The notes under the pieces are model-generated. The model saw nothing but the letters and a program-made list of their open reading frames with translations. It made no database searches and was not told the origin of the DNA. Source: Bin5 sp965207495 (lineage in GTDB: Bacteria; Chloroflexota; Anaerolineae; Caldilineales; Caldilineaceae). Taken from it: a DNA stretch of 64,000 bases. Position 1 is the first letter of the stretch. Each line of letters opens with the position of its first letter. Below are positions 17,035 through 25,291 of this stretch, in pieces. A program made the position numbers and the translations under genes. Location: contig OZ242287.1 in NCBI GenBank assembly GCA_965207495.1, positions 4,712,001 to 4,776,000 of the forward strand, read 5' to 3'.

Positions 17035-17118
17035 TTCCCCCTCCTCTATCGTCTGGCCCGATGGGATGAAATCATTAGACACCAGCGCGGTACGAAAATC
17101 AAACGGGGCGGATTGAAC

Positions 17119-17160
17119 TGCAGTGGTCGGAACTGCAGGGGTCAGGGGTCAGGGGTCAGA
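17119..17160. repeat. Mixed heptamer repeat between the two PhyH genes
   Basis: AACTGCAGTGG is followed by about three copies of the 7-base unit GGGGTCA. The same AACTGCAGGGGTCAGG junction recurs at about 22258-22288, and the CTGCAGTGG part matches the start of the arrays at 18421 and 60893. Confidence 0.65.
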
Positions 17161-17250
17161 AATTGGCGGCCCCAGTGATTTGGAAGACCTTTTTGATAAG
17201 TGCAAGTCTTTTGGACTTCCATGGATTGGGATGTAACTACTTAAGGTTGA

Positions 17251-18036
17251 TTAGCTGGACTGCTTGTTTTGGTGGGCGACGACTTCGCGCATGCCGTCCC
17301 ATTCCATCCAGATGTCGGTCAGGGTTTCGAAGCGCTGGTCCTTGTGGTCGACGTGGTTGAGGCGGAAGTAGATGGCGTAGCGGGGATGGGGTGAGACGTT
17401 GGGCGCGGCGGTGTGGGCAACCTGGTAGTGTACAAGAAAGGCGTCGCCGGGCCTGGCGGTCATCTGTTGCGCTGGCGGCATGTCAATGGGGGGCATGTCT
17501 TCGGCGTCGCCGCGGGTCATAAAGTCATTCCCATTGTCACGAAAATACTGTTCGAATTGACGATGGGTTCCGGGCCAGACGACCAGGTTTCCGGCGTAGT
17601 CGGTGGTCACATCGCTGAGGGCGATTCCGACGAGCATTGTGAAACTGCGCAGCTCGCCGGCAGGGACGCCGTTGTGGGGCGAGTAGCGGCCATCCAGATG
17701 GGGGCGCAAGGCTGGCGGCGGGTCGTCCAGCAGAGGAAAACGAATTGCGATCTGGCCGGCTGTAACGGGATTAAGCTTGCCGGTCCCTATCAACGACTCT
17801 GTAAGCGCTTTGACGGGTGTCCGATTGTAGAGATCGGTTATCTCATATGCTTCCCGCAATTCAGGGCAGAATGTCCGCGATTGGAAGGTGATCATCTTGG
17901 CCGGATCGATGCCATTGCCGAATGAATGGTTGATGGCTTTGACGGCGGCATCGACCATTACTGTGGGAACAGCGCCGGGAATCTGCACATAGCCATTCTC
18001 GTAGAGTTCAAGTTTCTGCGCGTGGGTTACTTTCAT
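17251..18036 (-). CDS. Phytanoyl-CoA dioxygenase-like (PhyH) oxygenase, tandem paralog
   Basis: A 261-residue protein, roughly 70 percent identical by eye to the neighbour at 16252-17034 and colinear with it. The metal and cofactor residues fall at the same positions: H113 and D115 (RPHLDGRYSP), H208 (VAHTAAPN) and R219 (HPRYAIYFR). Differences cluster in the central loop (NGNDFMTRGDAEDMPPIDMPPAQQ) and the C terminus, so substrate specificity may have diverged after duplication. It is the upstream copy of the tandem pair. Confidence 0.88.
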   Translation of the reverse strand: MKVTHAQKLELYENGYVQIPGAVPTVMVDAAVKAINHSFGNGIDPAKMITFQSRTFCPELREAYEITDLYNRTPVKALTESLIGTGKLNPVTAGQIAIRFPLLDDPPPALRPHLDGRYSPHNGVPAGELRSFTMLVGIALSDVTTDYAGNLVVWPGTHRQFEQYFRDNGNDFMTRGDAEDMPPIDMPPAQQMTARPGDAFLVHYQVAHTAAPNVSPHPRYAIYFRLNHVDHKDQRFETLTDIWMEWDGMREVVAHQNKQSS

Positions 18037-18263
18037 GGATTTGCCTTCGATTGTAGCCTGAATGCGTAGGAAAATTGTACTACCGTTTTTCGGTTGGCGA
18101 CAAGCAGTGCCAGGGCGGCAGGTGCATCTTAGAATTGGGGTGGGAACAGTCTGGCGGGGAGATTTTGCCAGAGTTGGCTGGAATTGTTTACCGGCTCCTC
18201 GGGAGAACCAGGGCAGGCGCTAGGCCTAGTTTTACCAGGAGGTCCGTCGGTAAGGGGGGCACA

Positions 18264-18285
18264 GGGCAGGCACAAGGCCTGCCCC
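18264..18285. repeat. Short dispersed palindrome (GGGCAGGC...GCCTGCCC)
   Basis: GGGCAGGC, ACAAG, GCCTGCCC form an 8-base-arm hairpin, followed by CTACCGG. A second copy with the same tail (CCCTACGGG) is at about 22584-22606. Confidence 0.7.
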
Positions 18286-18306
18286 TACCGGAGCGTTGGG
18301 GGGGAA

Positions 18307-18417
18307 CACTGTTGGCTAGACACGTTGCCGGGGAAGAATGAGCAAGGTGGCTAGCAAGGGCGGGGCGTTGCGGGGGCGCAGCCCCTGCACAAGGGAGGGC
18401 CGAAGGCCCGAACGCCC
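18307..18417. repeat. Composite REP-like element, copy 1
   Basis: The 55-base core (18363-18417) starts GGGCGTTG and ends AACGCCC, arms that can pair. Inside are two further hairpins, GGGGGC-GCAG-CCCC and GGGCC-GAA-GGCCC, giving a clover-like fold. The preceding 50 bases (GGGGAAGAATGAGCA...GTGGCTAG) also recur before the copies at 22231 and 22372. Confidence 0.8.
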
Positions 18418-18422
18418 AACTG

Positions 18423-18455
18423 CAGTGGCCAGTGGTTAGTGGTCAGTGGTCAGTG
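18423..18455. repeat. Heptamer tandem array (CAGTGGT-like)
   Basis: About 4.5 copies of a 7-base unit, some altered (CAGTGGC, CAGTGGT, TAGTGGT), directly after the REP-like element and preceded by AACTG, as at 60892. Confidence 0.75.
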
Positions 18456-18604
18456 AATGGGCGATTTATCGGGGATGGATGTGAGGGCTGGACACGGGCT
18501 TGTCAATACCAGAGATTTACCAGAGTTCACCCCCATTTTGGGATGCACCCAGGGCGGCCAGGGCCGTCTCCACATTTTGAAGGACTCAAGGGAGAGAATC
18601 GGAA

Positions 18605-19444
18605 ATGTCGACGGGGACAAAGATCAGGCTCATCATCTCGAACGTTCTATTGACACTCTTGTGGGTGGCTCTTGCCTTTGGATACCCGGGATATGAGTTC
18701 ACCATTTACACGTTTGGCCTCGGCCTGGATGGTGGGGCGGCGCGTAACGACGCGTTCGACCTGCAACTGAGCCTGGGCGCGGCGCTGGGCATTCCAAGCA
18801 TGGCCTTTATCGACCACTTCAATATTCTCTTCGTTACAGCTGCGCCGCTGGTCTGGTGGCGGAACGCCAAGGTACAGATGATTGTGTTGGGGATGGCGAT
18901 TCTGAACGGGCTCTACATGTTCCTGTTTGTGGCCGTGTTTCTGCCGCCCTGGATTCTGGGGCAGGGCGACCGGGTGGAGGACTGGATGCTGGGTCTTGTG
19001 GTCTCGGCGGTCTTTCTGCTGTGTGTGATCCTGAAGCTCCCTGTGATCAGGTATCGCGGGATTCTGCGTAACTGGGCTATCGGTGTCGGCGTGGTCGCGG
19101 CCTACTTCGTCGTCACGGCGGCGACGCGAGCGTCGCAACTGCAGAACGTGCGCGCGCTGCGCCGCATGTGCGTGACCACGCCGGGCGAGGGTGAGCCCTG
19201 GCCATCGGGATGGCAGTGGGAGCCGATGCCGTTCGGCAACAACGAAGGCTGGCCGCTGGGACCGTGGCCAGAAGGGGAGAAGCTGGCCGGCTGCGAACCG
19301 AGCGCAGACCTGATCGCGACGGCGGCCGCCGAGTTGCAGGCGGTGGGCTACCTGCCGCTGGGGCTTGTACTCGGCCTGATTGTTGTTGGGGTTGGGGCGT
19401 ACTTCGTTGCAGTGCTGCGCGCAGAGGAGCCTTCTGCGGCTTAG
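18605..19444 (+). CDS. Integral membrane protein, function unknown
   Basis: A 279-residue protein with about six hydrophobic helices: near residues 8-28, 50-85 (two segments), 92-118, 128-147, 155-175 and 250-272. Between the last two lies a polar extracytoplasmic-looking domain with paired Cys and many Pro/Trp (RRMCVTTPGEGEPWPSGWQWEP...LAGCEPSADL). No family is recognised. The ATG follows GGAGAGAATCGG. It precedes the fucose-isomerase-like gene by 103 bases and may be co-transcribed with it. Confidence 0.7.
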   Translation: MSTGTKIRLIISNVLLTLLWVALAFGYPGYEFTIYTFGLGLDGGAARNDAFDLQLSLGAALGIPSMAFIDHFNILFVTAAPLVWWRNAKVQMIVLGMAILNGLYMFLFVAVFLPPWILGQGDRVEDWMLGLVVSAVFLLCVILKLPVIRYRGILRNWAIGVGVVAAYFVVTAATRASQLQNVRALRRMCVTTPGEGEPWPSGWQWEPMPFGNNEGWPLGPWPEGEKLAGCEPSADLIATAAAELQAVGYLPLGLVLGLIVVGVGAYFVAVLRAEEPSAA

Positions 19445-19547
19445 TGGGACCGGAGTTTGAGGGCGGCCGATACAGGCTTGCTGAACGCCTCCCGGTTCCA
19501 GTTTCAAGCGCCTAAATGTAACGGCCGGTTTCCAAGAGGAGGTTGTC

Positions 19548-20972
19548 GTGAAAAAGACGAGAATTCGGACATTGTTTCTGGGAAGCCCGAGAGGCGACTC
19601 GTTCCCGGGGGAGGAGAATGAGGCGTGGCCGATCTATCAGGGTTCGTTCAGCCACGAGAGCGTGGCCGCGCGTTACAGGGAGGAGCTTAAGGCGTACGAG
19701 CGGGAGGTGGAGTTCACGGGACAGAGGCTGGTGCGAACGCAAGCGGAGTTGGAAGAGGCGGCTGCGAATGTGGGGGACGAGGACGGTGTCCTTGCTTTCA
19801 TATTGGGCCTGTTTCCGAATGTGATGCAGAAGGAGATTGCGAGCTGGGGCAAGCCGACGGTGATGTTCAATCCGACGGAGACGCCGCTTTCGCCGCTGGG
19901 ATGGCTGCATAATTTCGTGCCGGTGAAGGGTAAGCGGAATGTGATTCCCGTGCTTTCGTCGGATTTCGCGGACGTGGGGAAGAAGATCGGCGTGTTGAAG
20001 GCTATTCACAAGATGGGGCAGTCGAAGGTGCTGTACCAGCAGTCGCATACGCCGAAGCAGGTGGAGTCGAGCCGCAGGTGGTTCGAGGAAGGGTGGGGCG
20101 GGATCCATCTTTTTTCCGACCTGACGCCGTTGAGTGACGGCTTTATCAGGCAGACGAAGGAGAGGCTGGGGCTTGAGATCAAGGATATCCCTCCTCAGCG
20201 GCTGATCGCGGCCTACCAGAACGCCGATGCTGAGGCTGCGGAGGCGCTGGCGCGGGGGAGGATTGCGGGGGCCACGGATGTTGTTGAACCGACGAGGGAG
20301 GACGTGGTCGAATCGTGCAAGTTGTACCTGGGACTCAAGCAGATCCTGGCGGAGGAGGAGGCGCAGGGTATTGCCGAGCACGGCATCTGTATGGGGAGCG
20401 GGCCGTACCCGCTGCCGTGCCTGGCGTTTTCGATGCTGAACGACGAGGGGCTGGCCGGGATCTGCCAGCTGGATCTGTCGAGCACGATCACGCAGCTGTT
20501 GATCGGGTATCTGGCGGACCGACCGGGCTTTATCGGCCATATTCACATCGATACGGGGCGGAATCTGATCGGGATGTCGCACGATTTCAGCGCTACGAAG
20601 CTGGGAGGATGGGACGGCGAGAAGGCGGACGAATACGCGTTTCGCAATCATCAGGGGCTGTATCGGAGCACGTGTGTTAACGTGCAGATGGAGGTGGGGC
20701 AGACGGTAACGATCGCACAGTTTGTGCCGTTCGACCGCATGTATGTCTTTACGGGGGTTATTGACAGCAATGTGAGTCCGCAGCGGGACTGCAGGACTTC
20801 GGTGGCGATTCAGGTTACCGATGCGAAGCGGCTGCTGCGGAACTGTATGAAGGCGGAGCACCCGCTGACGCCGGGCGGGCACAGGGTCCTGTTTTACGGG
20901 GACTGGGTGGATGAGATTGAGGATCTGGGGCAGTTGTTGGGATTTGAGGTTGTGAACGATATGGCTCAGTGA
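19548..20972 (+). CDS. L-fucose/L-arabinose isomerase-like sugar isomerase
   Basis: A 474-residue protein starting at GTG behind AGAGGAGG. The N-terminal half is an alpha/beta domain like that of fucose and arabinose isomerases (GVLAFILGLFPNVMQKEIASWGKPTVM). The C-terminal half carries MLNDEGLAGICQLDLSSTITQLL, GHIHIDTG and MSHDFSATKLGG, which resemble the Glu/Asp/His metal-binding segments of FucI-type isomerases. It probably interconverts an aldose and a ketose. Exact family membership is moderately certain; no substrate can be named. Confidence 0.65.
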   Translation: MKKTRIRTLFLGSPRGDSFPGEENEAWPIYQGSFSHESVAARYREELKAYEREVEFTGQRLVRTQAELEEAAANVGDEDGVLAFILGLFPNVMQKEIASWGKPTVMFNPTETPLSPLGWLHNFVPVKGKRNVIPVLSSDFADVGKKIGVLKAIHKMGQSKVLYQQSHTPKQVESSRRWFEEGWGGIHLFSDLTPLSDGFIRQTKERLGLEIKDIPPQRLIAAYQNADAEAAEALARGRIAGATDVVEPTREDVVESCKLYLGLKQILAEEEAQGIAEHGICMGSGPYPLPCLAFSMLNDEGLAGICQLDLSSTITQLLIGYLADRPGFIGHIHIDTGRNLIGMSHDFSATKLGGWDGEKADEYAFRNHQGLYRSTCVNVQMEVGQTVTIAQFVPFDRMYVFTGVIDSNVSPQRDCRTSVAIQVTDAKRLLRNCMKAEHPLTPGGHRVLFYGDWVDEIEDLGQLLGFEVVNDMAQ

Positions 20973-20991
20973 GCGAGAGGCAGGTAAGACA

Positions 20992-22038
20992 TTGATCAAG
21001 ATTAGGGCTGCTGAAATTACGGGGCTGCGAGAGGTAAGTCTGGTCGAGGATGAGATCGCGGGCCCGGGCGCGGGAGAAGTGGCGATACGCTCGCTTTATT
21101 CGGGTATCAGTCATGGGACGGAGATGAATGTGTATCGCGGCCACGCGCCGATGTGGCAGCGGAAGCAGGACCGCCGTACGCGGCTGTTTGTGGAAAGCGA
21201 AGAGCCCGAGTGGGAATACCCACTGCGTTACGGTTACGCGTGCGTGGGCGTGGTCACGGAGGTGGGGAGCGATGTGAAGGCGTTTGAAGAGGGCGATGTT
21301 GTCTTCAGTTTTGCCCCGCACCAGTCGGCGCACGTACTGCCAGCGGGTTCGGTGTTCAAGCTGCCGGAGGGAATCGATCCAAGGGCAGGTGTCCTCACGG
21401 CCGTCCTGAACACGACTTTCAACGGCATATTGGACGCGGACCTGCATTTGGGCGAGTGCGTGGTGGTCTTTGGCCAGGGTATCCTGGGGCAGCTGACGGT
21501 GCAGTGGGCCAAGCTGTCGGGCGCGGCGCCGGTGATCGCGGTGGACCTGATTGATAAGAGGCTGGAAATCTCCAAGACGGTGAGCGGCGCGGACCTTGTC
21601 TTCAATGCGGGCGAGGTCAGGGACATTGCGATGGCGGTGCGGGCGTTGACTGACAATCGCGGCGCGGACGTGGTGTTCGAGTTTTCGGCCAGTGATCGCG
21701 CTCTGAACGAGGCGATCCGCACTGCTTGTTACAACGGTAAGGTGATCGTGATGTCATGGTATGCGGGCGCGCTGGCCAACGTCTACCCTGGCGCGGAGTT
21801 TCACCACAACCGCATCCAGCTGATTTCGTCGCAGATAGCCGGCATCAGCCCTGAGCTGTCGCACCGGTGGACGGCCGCGCGGCGCATGGAGGCGGTGCTG
21901 TCATTGATGCCCAAGTTGAATCTGGATGGGCTGATCACTGACGTGGTTGACCACGGGGACGCGGCGGCGGCCTATGAAATGATCGACAAACACCCACAGG
22001 ACGTCCTGCAGATCGTGCTTGACTACGGCGAGGACTGA
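20992..22038 (+). CDS. Medium-chain dehydrogenase/reductase (zinc alcohol dehydrogenase-like)
   Basis: A 348-residue MDR protein. The GroES-like N-terminal domain (RSLYSGISHGTEMNVYRG, LRYGYACVGVVTEVGSDV) lacks the usual catalytic-zinc Cys and His-Glu pair: SGISHGTE stands where C-G-x-D is expected. A Rossmann domain follows with VVVFGQGILGQLTVQWAK. Members with this SGTE pattern are often zinc-independent, so the reaction may differ from classical alcohol oxidation. The start is a TTG at 20992, 19 bases after the isomerase stop, pointing to one operon. Confidence 0.82.
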   Translation: MIKIRAAEITGLREVSLVEDEIAGPGAGEVAIRSLYSGISHGTEMNVYRGHAPMWQRKQDRRTRLFVESEEPEWEYPLRYGYACVGVVTEVGSDVKAFEEGDVVFSFAPHQSAHVLPAGSVFKLPEGIDPRAGVLTAVLNTTFNGILDADLHLGECVVVFGQGILGQLTVQWAKLSGAAPVIAVDLIDKRLEISKTVSGADLVFNAGEVRDIAMAVRALTDNRGADVVFEFSASDRALNEAIRTACYNGKVIVMSWYAGALANVYPGAEFHHNRIQLISSQIAGISPELSHRWTAARRMEAVLSLMPKLNLDGLITDVVDHGDAAAAYEMIDKHPQDVLQIVLDYGED

Positions 22039-22118
22039 GGTGAACTTCGAAGAGGGAAACTTTTCCACTACGTAACTACATAGCCGCAAACAGTGTGTAT
22101 CTTGACAATCTCTTTATC

Positions 22119-22426
22119 TTCGCCGCCATTCGGGCTTTGTGATGGCGTATTCGGTTGGCAGCCGCCAGGTTGGTTGGGGCGTACTGTCGGCATGCCGCGA
22201 AGGTGGGGAAGAATGAGCACTGTGGCTAGCCAGGGCGGGGCGTTGCGGGGGCGCGGAACTGCAGGGGTCAGGAGTCAGGGGTCAGGGGCCTGAGATAGGA
22301 GTTGGGGTGGAAGACACTGTCGACTAGACGCAATGCTGGGGAAGAATCAGCACGGTGGTCTAGTTAGGGCGGGGCGTTGCGGGGGCGCAGCCCCTGCACA
22401 AGGGAGGGCCGAAGGCCCGGACGCCC
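22119..22426. repeat. Composite REP-like element, copy 2, with a truncated duplicate inside
   Basis: A block beginning CGCCGCCATTCGGGC at 22119 also occurs at about 41287, about 110-120 bases upstream of a REP core in both places. Here the first core is cut short at 22256. A second, complete 55-base core follows at 22372-22426 with its own GGGGAAGAATCAGCA flank. Confidence 0.7.
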
Positions 22427-22583
22427 AAAAAACCGAGGAGAGAGCGAAGAGGTTCCTTTCCCCTATCAGCCGCCTGTGGGCTACGACGTAACGTGGCCGT
22501 CAAGGGATGAAACTCTGAATTACCGGCCGGCGCTGGGGTATAGCAAGTTCTATTGAGGTCTGGCCTGCAGGGCAGGCACAAGG

Positions 22584-22606
22584 GCAGGTACAAGGCCTGC
22601 CCCTAC
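22584..22606. repeat. Short dispersed palindrome, copy 2
   Basis: GGGCAGGT, ACAAG, GCCTGCCC with a CTACGGG tail matches the element at 18264-18285. An extra degenerate GGGCAGGCACAA lies just upstream (about 22571). Confidence 0.65.
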
Positions 22607-22651
22607 GGGCGCGGGGGATGGCAGGGGCGTGTTCCGGCTTGATGTTGGCCC

Positions 22652-23215
22652 TCATTCGGGAGAGTTTCGGAAGCGCCAGCGGCGGGCGTAGGAGAGGGCC
22701 ATGCTGGCGGCGACGGCCATGACGGCGGCGAGGACGTTGAAGAGGAGATCGCGTGGGTCGTAGGCGCGATTGGGTAGAAAGGCCTGGATGTTTTCATCTA
22801 TAAGGCCGATTAGCGAAGCGGCTACAATTGCGAGCAGAGCGGGTACGGGGACGCGGCGGCCGTGGCTGGCGCGTTCTTTGAGCGCTTCGTAGATGAAGAC
22901 GGACAGAACACCGTATTCGATGAGATGCGTGCGCTCCTCCGGGGTCGCCATGCGCACGAAGATGAGGATGTAGACGGCGGCCACGCCGAGCGCGACTCCG
23001 ATCTCCAGGCCACCTGGGCGCACCTTCAGCCCGTAGGCCAGGATGACAGCCCCAACCAAGATAAAGCTGATCAGGAAGAGGGTTTCGAGCATCCCGTGTG
23101 TACGCAGGTGCCCGGCGAGAGTGCGCGCGAGCCCGAGTGTCGAGTAGATTGCGGTTACAACGGCGAGGGTCCAGAGCCAGAGGCGGCGCTCCCGACTTGA
23201 AGTGAAGAATGACAT
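22652..23215 (-). CDS. VanZ-like membrane protein
   Basis: A 187-residue membrane protein with about five hydrophobic helices. The conserved VanZ-like end is present: GLIDENIQAFLPNRAYDPRDLLFNVLAAVM (about 135-165) matches the D-E-x-x-Q-x-x-x-P-x-R-x-x-x-x-x-D-x-x-x-N pattern. The ATG at 23215 begins a protein of normal family length; longer in-frame starts reach into repeat-free but non-conserved sequence. The role of VanZ-fold proteins outside teicoplanin resistance is mostly unknown. It may share a transcript with the CUT1 permeases upstream. Confidence 0.75.
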   Translation of the reverse strand: MSFFTSSRERRLWLWTLAVVTAIYSTLGLARTLAGHLRTHGMLETLFLISFILVGAVILAYGLKVRPGGLEIGVALGVAAVYILIFVRMATPEERTHLIEYGVLSVFIYEALKERASHGRRVPVPALLAIVAASLIGLIDENIQAFLPNRAYDPRDLLFNVLAAVMAVAASMALSYARRWRFRNSPE

Positions 23216-23310
23216 GAAATTGGATACCGAAGGTGAATAAAGTGAAATTCCCGCAGCGTATACAGGAGTGTATACCGAAGGGTGTGCATAGGCAATTTCG
23301 CGGAGGCGGG

Positions 23311-24210
23311 TTATCCCTTGATGCCGCTGAGGGTGAAGCCTTCGGTGAAGTAGCGCTGCCCGTAGTAGGAGAGGACCATCATGGGCAGGGATACGAGGAC
23401 AGACATGGCCATCATCTGCCCCCACCTGGTGTCGCCGCGTATGCCGATGAAGCCCATCATGGCGAGGGTGAGGGTCTGCATGCTCTTGTCCTTGAGATAG
23501 AGGAGAGGGAAGAGCAGGTCGTTCCAGGCCCAAGAGGTGATGAGCACGATCTGGAGGGCAAGGATTGGCTTTGAGAGTGGAAGGATGACACGCCAGTAGA
23601 TGCCCAGTTCATTGCTACCGTCGAGGCGAGCAGCTTCGGAGAGCTCGTTGGGGATGGCGCGGAAGAATTGACGCAGCACAAAGACCATGGCGGGGTTGAG
23701 CGCAAGCATTGAAGGGACGATAGCTGGCAGCCAGGTTCCGATCCAGCCCATGCGAGCCATCAATACATAGCGGGGTACCATGGTCACAAAGTCCGGGATC
23801 AGCATCAGGCTGATGTTGAGGAGCATGAAAAATTCGCTGCCAGGGAATCTCATGCGGGCGAAGGCGTAGGCGGCGAGAGTACACGAAGTCATGGTTGGCA
23901 CACCTACAAAGACTGCGAGCATGAGCGTGTTGCGCAGGTTAAGCAACCAGTTTCGCTCTTGCCACCCGTCGGCAAAATTCTGTAGGGTGACGGGATTCGG
24001 GATCCACTGGATGGGGAAGGTGATGCGCATCTGTTCCAGCGTTTTGAAGGCGCCGCTGAACATCCAGGCCAGAGGCATCAGTGCGATTGCGAGAAAGACA
24101 GCAATCAAAATATAGGCTATCGCGTGCTGGATGATCCTGCTGGCCCGCATTCCGAGAACGAAGCCGCTACCTGGTGTTCCACTTCGCCGAACTAAGAAAG
24201 CTCCCGCCAT
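23311..24210 (-). CDS. CUT1-type sugar ABC transporter permease (MalG-like)
   Basis: A 299-residue permease. The ATG at 24210 comes one base after the stop of the preceding gene, with GGGAGGAAG upstream. About six helices are visible. The EAA loop is ELSEAARLDGSNELGIYWRVILPLSKPILA, the contact to the ATPase. The end, YYGQRYFTEGFTLSGIKG, is the standard MalG-family C terminus. It pairs with the MalF-like gene just upstream. Confidence 0.92.
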   Translation of the reverse strand: MAGAFLVRRSGTPGSGFVLGMRASRIIQHAIAYILIAVFLAIALMPLAWMFSGAFKTLEQMRITFPIQWIPNPVTLQNFADGWQERNWLLNLRNTLMLAVFVGVPTMTSCTLAAYAFARMRFPGSEFFMLLNISLMLIPDFVTMVPRYVLMARMGWIGTWLPAIVPSMLALNPAMVFVLRQFFRAIPNELSEAARLDGSNELGIYWRVILPLSKPILALQIVLITSWAWNDLLFPLLYLKDKSMQTLTLAMMGFIGIRGDTRWGQMMAMSVLVSLPMMVLSYYGQRYFTEGFTLSGIKG

Positions 24211-24211
24211 G

Positions 24212-25171
24212 CTAGTTGCTTCCTCCCTCATAGTAGACCCAACTTGCGGACGATCGGAAGACGGTTACAACGATTATCACGCTGATGACGAACAGAATCC
24301 ATGAAAGCGCGGCTGCGTGGCCCATTTTGAAGTATGTGAAGGCGTTTTCGTAGATGAGTTGGGCGTAGAATAGTGATCCGCGGGCGGGACCGCCTCCGGT
24401 CATGAGCATAGGGCCGGCGAAGTATTGAAAGGCGCCAATCAGGCTGGTCAGCAGGTTGAAGAGTGTGTAGGGGGTCAACATTGGCAGCGTGACGCTAAAG
24501 AGGGTCTGGATTGATTTTGCGCCGTCGATTTTGGATGCGTCATAGAGTTCCTGCGGGACGTTTTGCAGGCCGGCGAGGAAAATGAGCATGCCGATGCCGC
24601 CCTGTATCGTCATGAAGATGAAGACCCACTTGACCATTACCGGATTGGCAAGCCACTTTTGGCCTTGAAAGCCAAAAGCATTGAGGAAACTATTGATAAG
24701 ACCAAGGGAAGGGCTCCAGATAAACAGTGACACTGCGGCCGCACCGGCGACAGGGACGGTGCCGGGCACGATCGCCAAAGTGCGAAATAGTTGGAGGCCG
24801 CGCACTTTAACGTTCAGCAACAATGCTTGCAGAAGTCCAACCAACAGCCCCCCGGGAACGGAGACGACCACGTAGAGGAAGGTGTTCATCAGCGCTTTGC
24901 GGGTGTAGGCGTGTTCTGCCAGATTTACGTAGTTGCGAATCCCTATCCACTTGGCGGGCTGGAAGACGTCGTAGATTGTGAAGCTGTGGTAGAAAGAGTC
25001 GAGGATAGGGTAGGCTTGAAAAGTGACTACGCCCAAGATCCAGGGAAGGATGAAGAGGTAGGGCAGCACTCGGCGGCGGAAGCGCCGTCGTCTGGCGATT
25101 TTTTGGAGAAGCTCGGGGCTCCCGGCTGGGTCCAACTCTGGTTGTTGTGCGCCCAGATCAGTTGTGGTCAC
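24212..25171 (-). CDS. CUT1-type sugar ABC transporter permease (MalF-like)
   Basis: A 319-residue permease starting at GTG with GGAG upstream. The basic N terminus (RRRRFRRRVLPYLFILPW) precedes the first helix. The EAA loop reads VPQELYDASKIDGAKSIQTLFSVTLPMLTPYTLF. Its neighbours are the partner permease (1-base gap) and, 120 bases upstream, the binding protein. No ATPase gene is present in this cluster. Confidence 0.92.
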   Translation of the reverse strand: MTTTDLGAQQPELDPAGSPELLQKIARRRRFRRRVLPYLFILPWILGVVTFQAYPILDSFYHSFTIYDVFQPAKWIGIRNYVNLAEHAYTRKALMNTFLYVVVSVPGGLLVGLLQALLLNVKVRGLQLFRTLAIVPGTVPVAGAAAVSLFIWSPSLGLINSFLNAFGFQGQKWLANPVMVKWVFIFMTIQGGIGMLIFLAGLQNVPQELYDASKIDGAKSIQTLFSVTLPMLTPYTLFNLLTSLIGAFQYFAGPMLMTGGGPARGSLFYAQLIYENAFTYFKMGHAAALSWILFVISVIIVVTVFRSSASWVYYEGGSN

Positions 25172-25291
25172 ACCAACTCCGAAAGTTCGGGATTGACCAG
25201 GTACTTTTTGCCTGAATGGTACCGTGAAGGGACGGTCGCGCCCCAGTCGATGTCCTGAGGCGTGACCGGTTATTCTTGCTCTGCGGGAAGA

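Larger units (their letters stand above)
18037..18604. other. Intergenic region made largely of repeats
   Basis: 568 bases between the PhyH gene start (minus) and the membrane-protein gene (plus). It holds a short palindrome (18264-18285), a 55-base REP-like element with its upstream flank (about 18307-18417), and a heptamer array (18423-18455). No coding potential is apparent. Confidence 0.7.
22039..22651. other. Intergenic region made largely of repeats
   Basis: 613 bases between convergent genes. It holds a diverged block starting CGCCGCCATTCGGGC (22119), a truncated REP-like core (about 22237-22256) joined to a GGGGTCA heptamer run (22264-22290), a full REP-like core (22372-22426), and a short palindrome (22584-22606). 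No gene is supported. Confidence 0.7.

Noticed and set aside
18363..18417. tRNA or structured RNA gene, because of the clover-like fold
   Set aside because: The core lacks the T-loop and D-loop consensus and a CCA-compatible acceptor stem. It recurs almost unchanged at two other intergenic sites, fitting a repeat element better.
19512..20999. A 495-codon minus-strand frame opposite the fucose-isomerase-like gene
   Set aside because: It covers the whole plus-strand gene, is rich in Arg, His and Leu, and carries no recognisable motif.
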